Shown here: piece after piece, positions 1 to 5,658 of the stretch
Numbering within the stretch: position 1 is the first letter of the stretch
Layout of the letters: every line of letters begins with the position of its first letter
NCBI GenBank assembly: GCA_002479655.1
Contig: DLOQ01000064.1
Span: forward strand, 5,954-12,009
Direction: 5' to 3'
DNA: 6,056 nt
Source of the DNA: Lachnospiraceae bacterium UBA7480
GTDB taxonomy: Bacteria; Bacillota; Clostridia; Lachnospirales; Lachnospiraceae
The notes under the pieces: generated by a model
The model's input: only the letters and a program-made list of their open reading frames with translations
Told to the model about the DNA's origin: nothing
Database searches by the model: none
Position numbers and translations under genes: made by a program

Positions 1-1744
1 TAATACACAGGGACAATGATTTAAGATCGCCGCTGATCCGATGCCATGCTGCAAATGCCGGAAGCAGTCCCGGAATGCCCTCCATCATATTCCAGGGCAG
101 CAGTGTCAAATAATAGCGGCCGTTATTTCTGCACACAACGATTCCCTCCAATGCTTCTTCGCATGCAAGCTTATTTTCCCAATAAATTATCCGGCTGTTC
201 ATAATTGCGTTGATCTGCATAAAAGAAACCGGTTTTAAATCCCTCTGGTTAAGGCATGCAAAATAAAGATTGTCCGCTGATATTGATGCATTTAGTGATA
301 TTCTGATGCGCTGGCATTGTTGGGCTTTATCCAACGTATTCATATGCGCGGACTTGTCTTTCAGCAGCTGCGCTAATGAGATTTTATTATCTCCATTCCA
401 GCTATCTTTCATATTTAAAGTCAGCTTTGGAATATAACCCTGTCTGAGCGCCTGTTTTTCTTTCTCCAAAAGATCACGAAAAAAGCCATCGTCTATATTT
501 ACGTCTGCTTTTTGATATAACTGCATTAAATCGTTTAGTTTTTGTTCAAAACATTTTGTATCCTTCAGATACTCAGGAGTATATATTAGTTTTTGCATAT
601 TTCGATAAGAAGAGGTGTTTCTTAACAGAAATCTGGCGGAGCAGTCTGAAAAATTCTTTGTAATGCCATATTTTTGGATAGTATCATAGGCAAGGCAAAA
701 ACCGTTGATCAATTCCTGCACATAATCTTTTGCACTGCGAACATCATCTCCATAATACGGAAGATTTTTAAGAGAGTCTTTTTGGGCGGTAAATGCGTCG
801 TCTCCCGGTGTGATCGTCCTTCCCATAGTCAAAAATGGCAGCAGATTAGTACGCAGTACAGAATCATATTGGTATTTTTTTTCAACAGGATTTTTAACAT
901 CGCTGAATACGGTGTTGCCGCATGCGCGTACACCGGTTTCCAGATCCACCAGTACCGGACAATTGCCGTGTGCAATCATATTTTCCGCATGAAGATCATT
1001 GGCTTGCAGCGCATAAGCCACCCCTAAGAGGAAGCCGCAGCGGTGGTAGTATTCCGAAAAACCACGTAATCCGTTGACCGGCTTTCTCTCTATATATTCC
1101 TCATAACCATATTCTTTTCTCTGTAATATCCACGGAACTTTGAAGAACCCGATACCGCTCTTTACTGCCATATCCTGTAGATAATCCTGCCAAATCTGAT
1201 CAAGCTTCAGACATCTGGGTTTATATACGATCTTCATACCATTTTCAAAACTGACAATATGAACGCAGCGGCCATTATGGATATCCGAATCACCCCCATC
1301 GATCAAACAGATGCGTCCCGGCGTATTTCCCAACATTTGACTGATGTCATTCATATCTGTTTCCAATCTTTGATACAGCGTAGTCACATGTGTTGAAAAA
1401 TCTGTGTTCCATTGCAGGATCAGTTGTTTTAAAACCGGATATGTTAAGAGCAGCTGGTTCCACATATTGTTTAATTGCGCTATACTGCATTGCTCAATGT
1501 ATTCAATGCGCTCTTTAGCATTGTATTGTGGCAGCTTTTTTTCAAAAAAATCCCAAAATGTCGATCCGGCAAGCAGATCCAGTTGTTCATAATATAATAA
1601 TTTCAAGGGATCGAAAGCTCCGGGGATCCAGCAACTTGGCAGTATATTGGTTGTTTGATGGATGAGTCCGCCGGCATAACTATACAGTGGCATCATATAG
1701 CGAAAACGCAGCGGTATCCGTTCCTCATGTGTCTCTTTTTGCAT
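1..1744 (-). CDS. Class II lanthipeptide synthetase LanM (5' part, runs off left edge)
   Basis: LanM enzymes phosphorylate Ser/Thr of a precursor core with ATP and eliminate the phosphate to give Dha/Dhb; a C-terminal LanC domain then adds Cys thiols. I translated 581 codons from ATG 1744 with no stop down to base 2, so the gene is partial. Dehydratase motifs seen are D154-I-H156, VYKPR with K175, DLHAEN (D250, H252, N255), VDLET (D267, E269) and RFLLRNT (R371, T377). Their internal spacing matches the CylM catalytic set well. The stretch near residues 545-575 (MEGIPGLLPAF, then HRISGD) matches the usual opening of the LanC domain (lYDGLxGIALFL), so a cyclase domain starts at the edge; its zinc ligands are not visible. 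The N-terminus is roughly 100 residues shorter than in CylM. GGAGG (1751-1755) lies 6 bases before ATG, inside the end of the YcaO gene, which stops only 2 bases upstream. The family is confident; whether cyclisation is active is unknown. Confidence 0.93.
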   Translation of the reverse strand, partial: MQKETHEERIPLRFRYMMPLYSYAGGLIHQTTNILPSCWIPGAFDPLKLLYYEQLDLLAGSTFWDFFEKKLPQYNAKERIEYIEQCSIAQLNNMWNQLLLTYPVLKQLILQWNTDFSTHVTTLYQRLETDMNDISQMLGNTPGRICLIDGGDSDIHNGRCVHIVSFENGMKIVYKPRCLKLDQIWQDYLQDMAVKSGIGFFKVPWILQRKEYGYEEYIERKPVNGLRGFSEYYHRCGFLLGVAYALQANDLHAENMIAHGNCPVLVDLETGVRACGNTVFSDVKNPVEKKYQYDSVLRTNLLPFLTMGRTITPGDDAFTAQKDSLKNLPYYGDDVRSAKDYVQELINGFCLAYDTIQKYGITKNFSDCSARFLLRNTSSYRNMQKLIYTPEYLKDTKCFEQKLNDLMQLYQKADVNIDDGFFRDLLEKEKQALRQGYIPKLTLNMKDSWNGDNKISLAQLLKDKSAHMNTLDKAQQCQRIRISLNASISADNLYFACLNQRDLKPVSFMQINAIMNSRIIYWENKLACEEALEGIVVCRNNGRYYLTLLPWNMMEGIPGLLPAFAAWHRISGDLKSLSLCI

Positions 1745-1746
1745 TT

Positions 1747-3573
1747 TTAGCCTCCGAGTATTTGATGAAGATTTTGTGCCCAAACCGGACTGTTCGTCAT
1801 TTTTGCATAAAGACGTTCATAAAAATCGGACAATGCCTCATAGGAATTGCTGCAGGAATATAATTGGGAAAATACATGGTTTCTTGACGAAAAATCCTGA
1901 AAAACCTGTTCGACAATATTTTCATCATATACGACAGCTAACAGTTCCTTTACTTTGACTGCATCATTATGTACAGACATTCCCTCAAAGAATTTTAATA
2001 AGGTTTCTTCATATAGATATTCTTCCGTTCCTGCCTCGTTTACCTGAATACATTCCTTGAGCAGTTTTGCCGCTTCCGTATCTTTTAGTAAAAAATAATT
2101 ACATACTGCCATTAAAAAACCAATTTGATCATTGCCTCCATGAACCAAATTATTTAAAGGCATTCTGGACATTGCCGCAACGGTATTTTCCAAAACAGAA
2201 TTGCGTATTAGCTGTCCTGCTTCCAGTAATTTCTGTGCCTGTTTGGCATCAATAGAGGAAACATTCTGAAGGATCATGGCTGCTTCATTTTTATTGCCGG
2301 AGGCTTTTAATACTGCATAATCAATGGGGATGATCTCGCTGATATTTTCGGCATAGATCAGTACGCTGGGAAATCCCAGATAGGATACATCCGCAATATA
2401 TAAATCACCGCATAAGGATAACATTTGTTTTGTTATCTGCTCCAGTAACATATCATTGGAAATTTCCTGCATTTCTTTAAATTCAGACGGCTTATAGGAC
2501 GGCGTTTTTCCAAATATTTCAGGAGGATAAAAGCCACCGCCTGTTTTAAGAAGATTAAATAAATTCTGATGTGATTTTACTTTTTCTTCATGAAAGGAAA
2601 TGTGGTTAAAACAAGAGAATTCTTCCAGCCGTTTCCCCTGCATTGCTTCTGTAAAAACTCTTTCCAATGCAATTTGTAAGTCGGGATGAGCGCCGAAACG
2701 TATGCCAAAAGACTGCTTTTTCTTATTGATGATGGCTCCGCAGACAACGGGCAGATTCATGCCGAGAGAACAGTCCATGACAATAACATGGTACTCACCT
2801 GAATTTTCAATTTTCTGAATTATGTGTTCTATCCGTGGATATTTTTTTAATATTTCCGGTTCAATTTGAGGCGGTGTCTGTTTTTCGGTGACGATCCGAC
2901 ACTGCGCGTAGCGTTCAAATATTTCAGAATAACCCTGTACCAAAGCTTCCGGCAGAGTATTGCCTGCGGCCATGCCGTTGCTTAAATTCAGCGATTGGAT
3001 CAGCTCGAAAGGAAGCCATTCATATTGTTTTGTCTGAACATGATAAAAGGGGACAGTAAGAACCCCTGTTTTTTTCCATAATGGAAACTGTCTGTCCAGT
3101 TGGATCCATGCCAGAAATTCTTTTTTTGCATTACATTCGGTGCTTTTTATAGAAGCAGCATACTTACGGATGATTTGATTAAGAAAACTGCTTTGATCTT
3201 CCCTTAACTCTTTTAATGTTTGTAATCGGAACAATGAATCAGCCATAAGAGGATTGTCTTTTATTAGGCGCTCTCTTGATTCGTCTGATAGTTGATATGG
3301 ATAAAAAATCTGATTTTGAATCCGTTCAATCAATTCCGCAAATCCACTTGCCAGACAGTATGGTTTTGTGGTTCCTTTTCCGTTGGCACCAACAGCTTCG
3401 GAAAGAGGACCCTTTAAAAAAACTCTGGCGGAATAGCAGCCTTCAATATCTGTATCATAAAATCGAAAACCAGCTTCTTCGCCAATCTTATTTAGGCATG
3501 ACTGAATCCTTTCCACAGTGATCTGTGGCGCATCATCTTTTCCTTTTTTTTGTGTGTACTCTTGATATTTCAT
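1747..3573 (-). CDS. YcaO-domain protein, RiPP backbone-modifying enzyme (608 aa)
   Basis: YcaO proteins use ATP to activate a backbone amide oxygen, giving azolines, thioamides or amidines. E. coli YcaO instead assists RimO in methylthiolating ribosomal protein S12. Residues 62-67 (GANGKG) and 76-84 (SGFAELIER) give the ATP-binding SxxxExxER signature. A second conserved block lies at 198-224 (SNGMAAGN... then EIFERYAQ), a third at 302-313 (ALERVFTEAMQG), and the catalytic domain ends near 399-416 (LGFPSV... then SEIIP). About 190 mainly helical residues follow, an arrangement recalling E. coli YcaO. The C-terminus ends LHQILGG and lacks the Pro-rich PxPxP tail of many azoline-forming members. 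No E1-like/ocin-ThiF or TfuA partner is in the window. The frame opens at TTG 3609, but ATG 3571-3573 is preferred because AAAGGA (3585-3590) precedes it by 11 bases and TTG has no ribosome binding site. It sits between the precursor and LanM genes, so it most likely acts on that precursor; the chemistry cannot be read from sequence. Confidence 0.9.
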   Translation of the reverse strand: MKYQEYTQKKGKDDAPQITVERIQSCLNKIGEEAGFRFYDTDIEGCYSARVFLKGPLSEAVGANGKGTTKPYCLASGFAELIERIQNQIFYPYQLSDESRERLIKDNPLMADSLFRLQTLKELREDQSSFLNQIIRKYAASIKSTECNAKKEFLAWIQLDRQFPLWKKTGVLTVPFYHVQTKQYEWLPFELIQSLNLSNGMAAGNTLPEALVQGYSEIFERYAQCRIVTEKQTPPQIEPEILKKYPRIEHIIQKIENSGEYHVIVMDCSLGMNLPVVCGAIINKKKQSFGIRFGAHPDLQIALERVFTEAMQGKRLEEFSCFNHISFHEEKVKSHQNLFNLLKTGGGFYPPEIFGKTPSYKPSEFKEMQEISNDMLLEQITKQMLSLCGDLYIADVSYLGFPSVLIYAENISEIIPIDYAVLKASGNKNEAAMILQNVSSIDAKQAQKLLEAGQLIRNSVLENTVAAMSRMPLNNLVHGGNDQIGFLMAVCNYFLLKDTEAAKLLKECIQVNEAGTEEYLYEETLLKFFEGMSVHNDAVKVKELLAVVYDENIVEQVFQDFSSRNHVFSQLYSCSNSYEALSDFYERLYAKMTNSPVWAQNLHQILGG

Positions 3574-3653
3574 ACGTGTATTGATCCTTTCTTCTGATAA
3601 TAATATCAATAACCGGTAAATGTATTTAATTATTTATAAACTTTATTTTGCTT
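3574..3653 (-). other. Precursor-YcaO intergenic spacer
   Basis: An 80-base AT-rich gap, the only sizeable gap within the operon. It contains the downstream 18-base repeat and a small weak dyad (TGATA-TTAT-TATCA on the minus strand, roughly 3592-3606). The YcaO ribosome binding site AAAGGA is at 3585-3590. There is no classic GC-rich stem with a T tract, so a strong intrinsic terminator is not supported. In RiPP operons this is a usual place for partial termination or mRNA processing that gives excess precursor transcript. Confidence 0.5.
3607..3624. repeat. 18-base inverted repeat, downstream copy (between precursor and YcaO genes)
   Basis: Plus-strand sequence caataaccggtaaatgta, a perfect 18/18 inverted match to 3957-3974. 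It lies 29 bases after the precursor stop and 33 bases before the YcaO start. The two arms enclose 332 bases holding only the precursor's ribosome binding site, gene and stop. In the minus-strand transcript the arms could pair as an 18-bp stem. Confidence 0.9.
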
Positions 3654-3941
3654 TTAAACGGCAGCGGATCCGGCAGCAGCAGCAGCGCCTGTCCATGTAG
3701 AAATTGCTGAGACAATTTCTGTTGTGGATGAGCTGCCTACCAGCTCTTGTGTATCTTCCGGGGTGATCTTGGAAACTTCTTCTCTGAATTTACGCATTTC
3801 ATTGCAGAAAGTTTCTTTGTCATCGCTTACTTTGTTTTCCTTTGCTATCTGATATGCTTCTTCCAAACTACAAACATTTGACAGCTTTTCAGCCAACTGG
3901 CTGTCATCTTTTAACTTGTTAATAAATTCATTTGTCTTCAT
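3654..3941 (-). CDS. RiPP precursor peptide with Nif11-type leader and Cys-free core (95 aa)
   Basis: Predicted substrate of the LanM and YcaO enzymes encoded just downstream. Residues 1 to about 69 form an acidic, helical Nif11-like leader (FINKLKDDSQLAEKLSNV, then SLEEAYQIAKE), a type known from class II lanthipeptide and YcaO pathways. The leader ends in ELVG69-S70, a one-glycine version of the double-glycine junction cut by C39 peptidase transporters. The putative core, 70-95, has Ser or Thr at 70-74, 78, 81, 82, 84 and 92, one Glu (75), one Trp (83) and an Ala/Gly-rich end (GAAAAAGSAAV). The only cysteines, C24 and C46, are in the leader. Start ATG 3941 has an excellent AAAGGAGG at 3948-3955, 6 bases away. 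The gene overlaps the end of the regulator gene by 14 bases, implying translational coupling, and an 80-base gap precedes the YcaO gene. Assignment as a precursor is strong from leader type and context; the exact cleavage point and product are inferred. Confidence 0.88.
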   Translation of the reverse strand: MKTNEFINKLKDDSQLAEKLSNVCSLEEAYQIAKENKVSDDKETFCNEMRKFREEVSKITPEDTQELVGSSSTTEIVSAISTWTGAAAAAGSAAV

Positions 3942-4179
3942 TTTTGCCCTCCTTTGTACATTTACCGGTTATTGTCTGTTTATCAGGAGTATAAATAATG
4001 ATGTCGTTAATATCACAATCAAATAACATACATAACCGATTCAGCGTTTTTAATGTAAAATTATGATTGCTTCTCAGTCTGGAAATTTCACAAGGATTTA
4101 AATTAAATTGGTATTGCATGGCATATGTGGAAATTCCCTTTCTTTCCATGAGTCTCCAAAATGGTTCGGTTGATATCAT
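3928..4179 (-). CDS. Small XRE/Cro-C1-type helix-turn-helix transcriptional regulator (83 aa)
   Basis: A compact DNA-binding protein that is nearly all HTH domain. Residues 5-63 follow the Cro/C1-like (HTH_26-type) pattern: FWRLMERKGIS, then YAMQYQFNLNPCEISRLR as the helix-turn-helix, then LKTLNRLCMLFDCDINDIIIY. A charged tail of about 20 residues follows. The frame can be extended to TTG 4206, but AAGGAGA (4189-4195) sits 9 bases before ATG 4179, which is therefore preferred. It is the first gene of the operon, and its last 14 bases overlap the precursor start, so the two are probably co-translated. As the leading gene of a RiPP operon next to an AT-rich divergent region it is a plausible local autoregulator, but no ligand-sensing domain is visible and its target is unknown. 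Confidence 0.85.
   Translation of the reverse strand: MISTEPFWRLMERKGISTYAMQYQFNLNPCEISRLRSNHNFTLKTLNRLCMLFDCDINDIIIYTPDKQTITGKCTKEGKNEDK
3957..3974. repeat. 18-base inverted repeat, upstream copy (inside 3' end of HTH gene)
   Basis: Plus-strand sequence tacatttaccggttattg, the exact reverse complement of 3607-3624. It contains the palindrome ACCGGT. It overlaps HTH codons for roughly residues 69-75 and ends one base before the precursor's ribosome binding site in the direction of transcription. Function unknown: it could be the 5' arm of an RNA stem around the precursor gene, an operator, or an inversion site. Confidence 0.9.
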
Positions 4180-4205
4180 TTTATTTATTCTCCTTCTGTA
4201 ATCCA

Positions 4206-4234
4206 AATATATCAGATAGTGTAAACATATTTAA
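4206..4234 (-). promoter_or_regulatory. Candidate promoter of the RiPP operon
   Basis: On the minus strand a TATATT (-10-like, 4206-4211) lies 17 bases after a weak TTAAAT (-35-like, 4229-4234). This would start transcription near 4199, just before the HTH gene's AAGGAGA. The -35 matches consensus in only three of six positions, and the AT-rich sequence produces such matches easily. Confidence 0.3.
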
Positions 4235-4395
4235 GTTACATATAAGTAATTTTGTGAAGAAATAATTTTTTGTTTAAAATTTTTATATAAAATATGATAT
4301 ATAAATTTAATAATAATAAAATATTTAAAATAGAATAATTATTTTATAGTGTCAGTTTTTTGAAATTGTAAATATAATAAAACACATATATTAAA

Positions 4396-4430
4396 TTAGA
4401 ATTTGTATTAGTTGCAAATATAAATTCTAA
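4396..4430. repeat. 14-bp near-perfect inverted repeat (hairpin) in AT-rich region
   Basis: Arm ttagaatttgtatt (4396-4409) and arm aatataaattctaa (4417-4430) enclose a 7-base loop, agttgca. Thirteen of 14 pairs are Watson-Crick; the remaining one is G-T, which would be a wobble pair in plus-strand RNA. No T tract follows on either strand, so it is not a standard terminator. It might be an operator-type dyad, though AT-rich sequence raises the chance of such matches. Confidence 0.55.
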
Positions 4431-4527
4431 AATGATATGTTTAAGTTTTTAAAAATTCAAACAATATATAAAATCCTAATTCATTTGTGTAAAAATTTAT
4501 GGGAAATAAGAATTCATAATATTACTG

Positions 4528-4574
4528 TTGTTTTTTGACCACAGTTCAGATAATATAAACTAAGGTAGTATAAT
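4528..4574 (+). promoter_or_regulatory. Candidate promoter region of the zinc-ribbon gene
   Basis: Two alternatives are visible. One is TTGTTT (4528-4533) with 17-base spacing to TAATAT (4551-4556). The other is TTCAGA (4545-4550) with 18-base spacing to a perfect TATAAT (4569-4574), which would leave a very short leader before the ribosome binding site at 4581-4586. The first gives a more normal leader length. Neither can be chosen from sequence alone. Confidence 0.35.
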
Positions 4575-4595
4575 TATTGAAAAGGACTAAAAGAT

Positions 4596-5483
4596 ATGTT
4601 GATTCAATGTAAATATTGTGGAAGTAATTACAGTGATACCGAGCTGGAGTGCCCCAATTGCGGCGCTGCCAATGACTGTGTAAACAGGACTGCCGCAGGG
4701 GCTCCTAAAACGATCAGTGAGCTTCTTGAGTGGGTCAGACGGCATCATCTGCCGCTTGAAGAGATGCGTACATATATCGGGCAGGATATAAGAACCGCCC
4801 GCGCATATGGTATCTATAAAGATCCCGCTACAGGAGATTTTGTGGTTTATAAAAATAAGTCTGACGGTTCGCGGGCGGAGCGTTATCGCGGTAAAGACGA
4901 GGCATATGCCGTAAATGAACTTTATCAGAAGATGAAGGCAAGAGTGGCTGAACAAAAAGAACACCGGATGCCAAACGATTACAATAGTGGCGCGCAAAGG
5001 CCCGCCAAACAAAGGAATACCGGTCTAAAACGCGTATTTTTTAAAGTTATCGCGATGGTAGTGGGCTGCCAAATCCTGACCTTATTGTGTACGGTACTTT
5101 TTATGCTTTCCGGCAACCACGATGATCTGCCATACGCATCGTCAGGTTATTACAGATATGGTTCTGATATGTATTACCATGATCGAGGGGACTCTTGGTA
5201 TATCTGGAATGCGGCTCGCAATACATGGTCCGGTTATGACGCTGATTCTGACTGGGATCTATTCGAAGATTATGACCATTATTATGAAGGCAATTCCTAT
5301 GATGAAGAGTATGGCACCTCCGATTGGGATGAATGGTATGACGACCATCATGACAGCCATCACGACAGCCAAAGTTATGATGATGATAGATATGATGATG
5401 ATAATGATTGGGATTACGATTACGACTGGGACAGCGGTTCCGATTGGGATTCCGGCTGGGATGATTGGGATTCCGATTGGTAA
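4596..5483 (+). CDS. Zinc-ribbon single-pass membrane protein with Asp/Trp/Tyr-rich tail (295 aa)
   Basis: I know no established function for this kind of protein. C5-x2-C8 and C19-x2-C22 form an N-terminal zinc ribbon. Residues 37-120 form a soluble domain (ISELLEWVRRHHLPLEEMR, then GIYKDPATGDFVVYKNKSDG, then RYRGKDEAYAVNELYQKM) resembling one I associate with Firmicutes proteins annotated only as zinc-ribbon domain-containing. A basic stretch (138-150) precedes one hydrophobic segment (about 151-171), suggesting the N-terminus is cytoplasmic. The rest (174-295) would be outside the cell and is extremely rich in Asp, Trp, Tyr, Ser and His, ending in repeated DWDS units and Trp295. Start ATG 4596 is preceded by AAAGGA (4581-4586) with 9 bases between. 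It is divergent from the RiPP operon and co-directional with the next gene. Surface sensing or metal/cation binding by the tail is only a guess. Confidence 0.85.
   Translation: MLIQCKYCGSNYSDTELECPNCGAANDCVNRTAAGAPKTISELLEWVRRHHLPLEEMRTYIGQDIRTARAYGIYKDPATGDFVVYKNKSDGSRAERYRGKDEAYAVNELYQKMKARVAEQKEHRMPNDYNSGAQRPAKQRNTGLKRVFFKVIAMVVGCQILTLLCTVLFMLSGNHDDLPYASSGYYRYGSDMYYHDRGDSWYIWNAARNTWSGYDADSDWDLFEDYDHYYEGNSYDEEYGTSDWDEWYDDHHDSHHDSQSYDDDRYDDDNDWDYDYDWDSGSDWDSGWDDWDSDW
5402..5482 (+). repeat. Degenerate short tandem repeats encoding the Asp-Trp tail
   Basis: The 3' end of the zinc-ribbon gene is built from variants of GAT-TGG-GAT-TCC. The 13-base unit gattgggattccg occurs exactly at 5442-5454 and 5463-5475, a 21-base period that keeps the reading frame. 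Such repeats can change length by slippage or recombination, so tail length may vary between strains. Confidence 0.7.
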
Positions 5484-5658
5484 GATATCAAATGCGCATT
5501 GCGGTGGCGCTTGATTCCCTGCTGACATGGCATAATGCGGAGCCACAATCTGTCTATCAGGATAAATGCTGCGAGATACCCGGGATGCCGGGAATTGAGA
5601 ATGGTCTATTTTCTAATCGCCTATAGTATTCTTAAGTATTTTTTGGGATGGTGACAGA
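5484..5658. other. Intergenic region between zinc-ribbon and MmcQ/YjbR genes
   Basis: A 175-base region. It contains a small GC-rich hairpin, CCCGG-GATG-CCGGG (5579-5592), not followed directly by a T run, so it is at best a weak terminator. It also holds a TATAGT (5622-5627) that could be a -10 for the downstream gene, with TTGAGA (5595-5600) at a poor 21-base spacing. No gene is supported here. Confidence 0.4.

Larger units (their letters stand above)
4180..4595. other. Extremely AT-rich divergent intergenic region
   Basis: A stretch of 416 bases between the minus-strand RiPP operon and the plus-strand zinc-ribbon gene. Hand count gives 27 G or C in 240 bases over 4261-4500 (about 11%). 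I see no convincing gene in it: the short frames lack ribosome binding sites. It carries candidate promoters at both ends, a 14-bp hairpin (4396-4430) and a 15-base near-repeat (4212-4226 and 4546-4560). Such composition suits a regulatory region or a site of xenogeneic silencing, but neither can be shown here. Confidence 0.75.

Noticed and set aside
227..236. AAACCGGTTT palindrome resembling the centre of the 18-base repeat
   Set aside because: It lies in LanM coding sequence and shares only the ACCGGT core; a 6-base match is expected by chance.
674..1027. Plus-strand open frames within 41-1592
   Set aside because: They lie antisense to the LanM frame, which has conserved motifs along its length. 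Their translations show no domain and they lack good ribosome binding sites.
3574..3609. TTG start at 3609 giving a 12-residue longer YcaO protein
   Set aside because: No ribosome binding site precedes it, the TTG lies within the 18-base repeat, and ATG 3573 has AAAGGA upstream.
3998..4066. Plus-strand 22-codon frame starting at an ATG with an AGGAG-like sequence before it (near 3987)
   Set aside because: It lies entirely antisense to the HTH gene, encodes no recognisable peptide and is short enough to arise by chance.
4180..4595. CRISPR array, riboswitch or tRNA in the AT-rich region
   Set aside because: There are no regularly spaced repeats, no recognisable aptamer core and no cloverleaf; composition alone explains the repetitive look.
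4587..5012. Minus-strand 141-codon frame
   Set aside because: Antisense shadow of the zinc-ribbon gene, whose plus-strand CxxC motifs, membrane segment and ribosome binding site support the other strand.
5259..5546. Minus-strand Ile/Val/Pro-rich frame that looks like a membrane protein
   Set aside because: It is the antisense reading of the GAT/TGG repeat tail, whose complement gives Ile and Pro codons automatically.
5579..5592. CCCGG-GATG-CCGGG hairpin as an intrinsic terminator
   Set aside because: The stem has only 5 bp and no T run follows immediately, so I list it only as a weak possibility within the intergenic entry.
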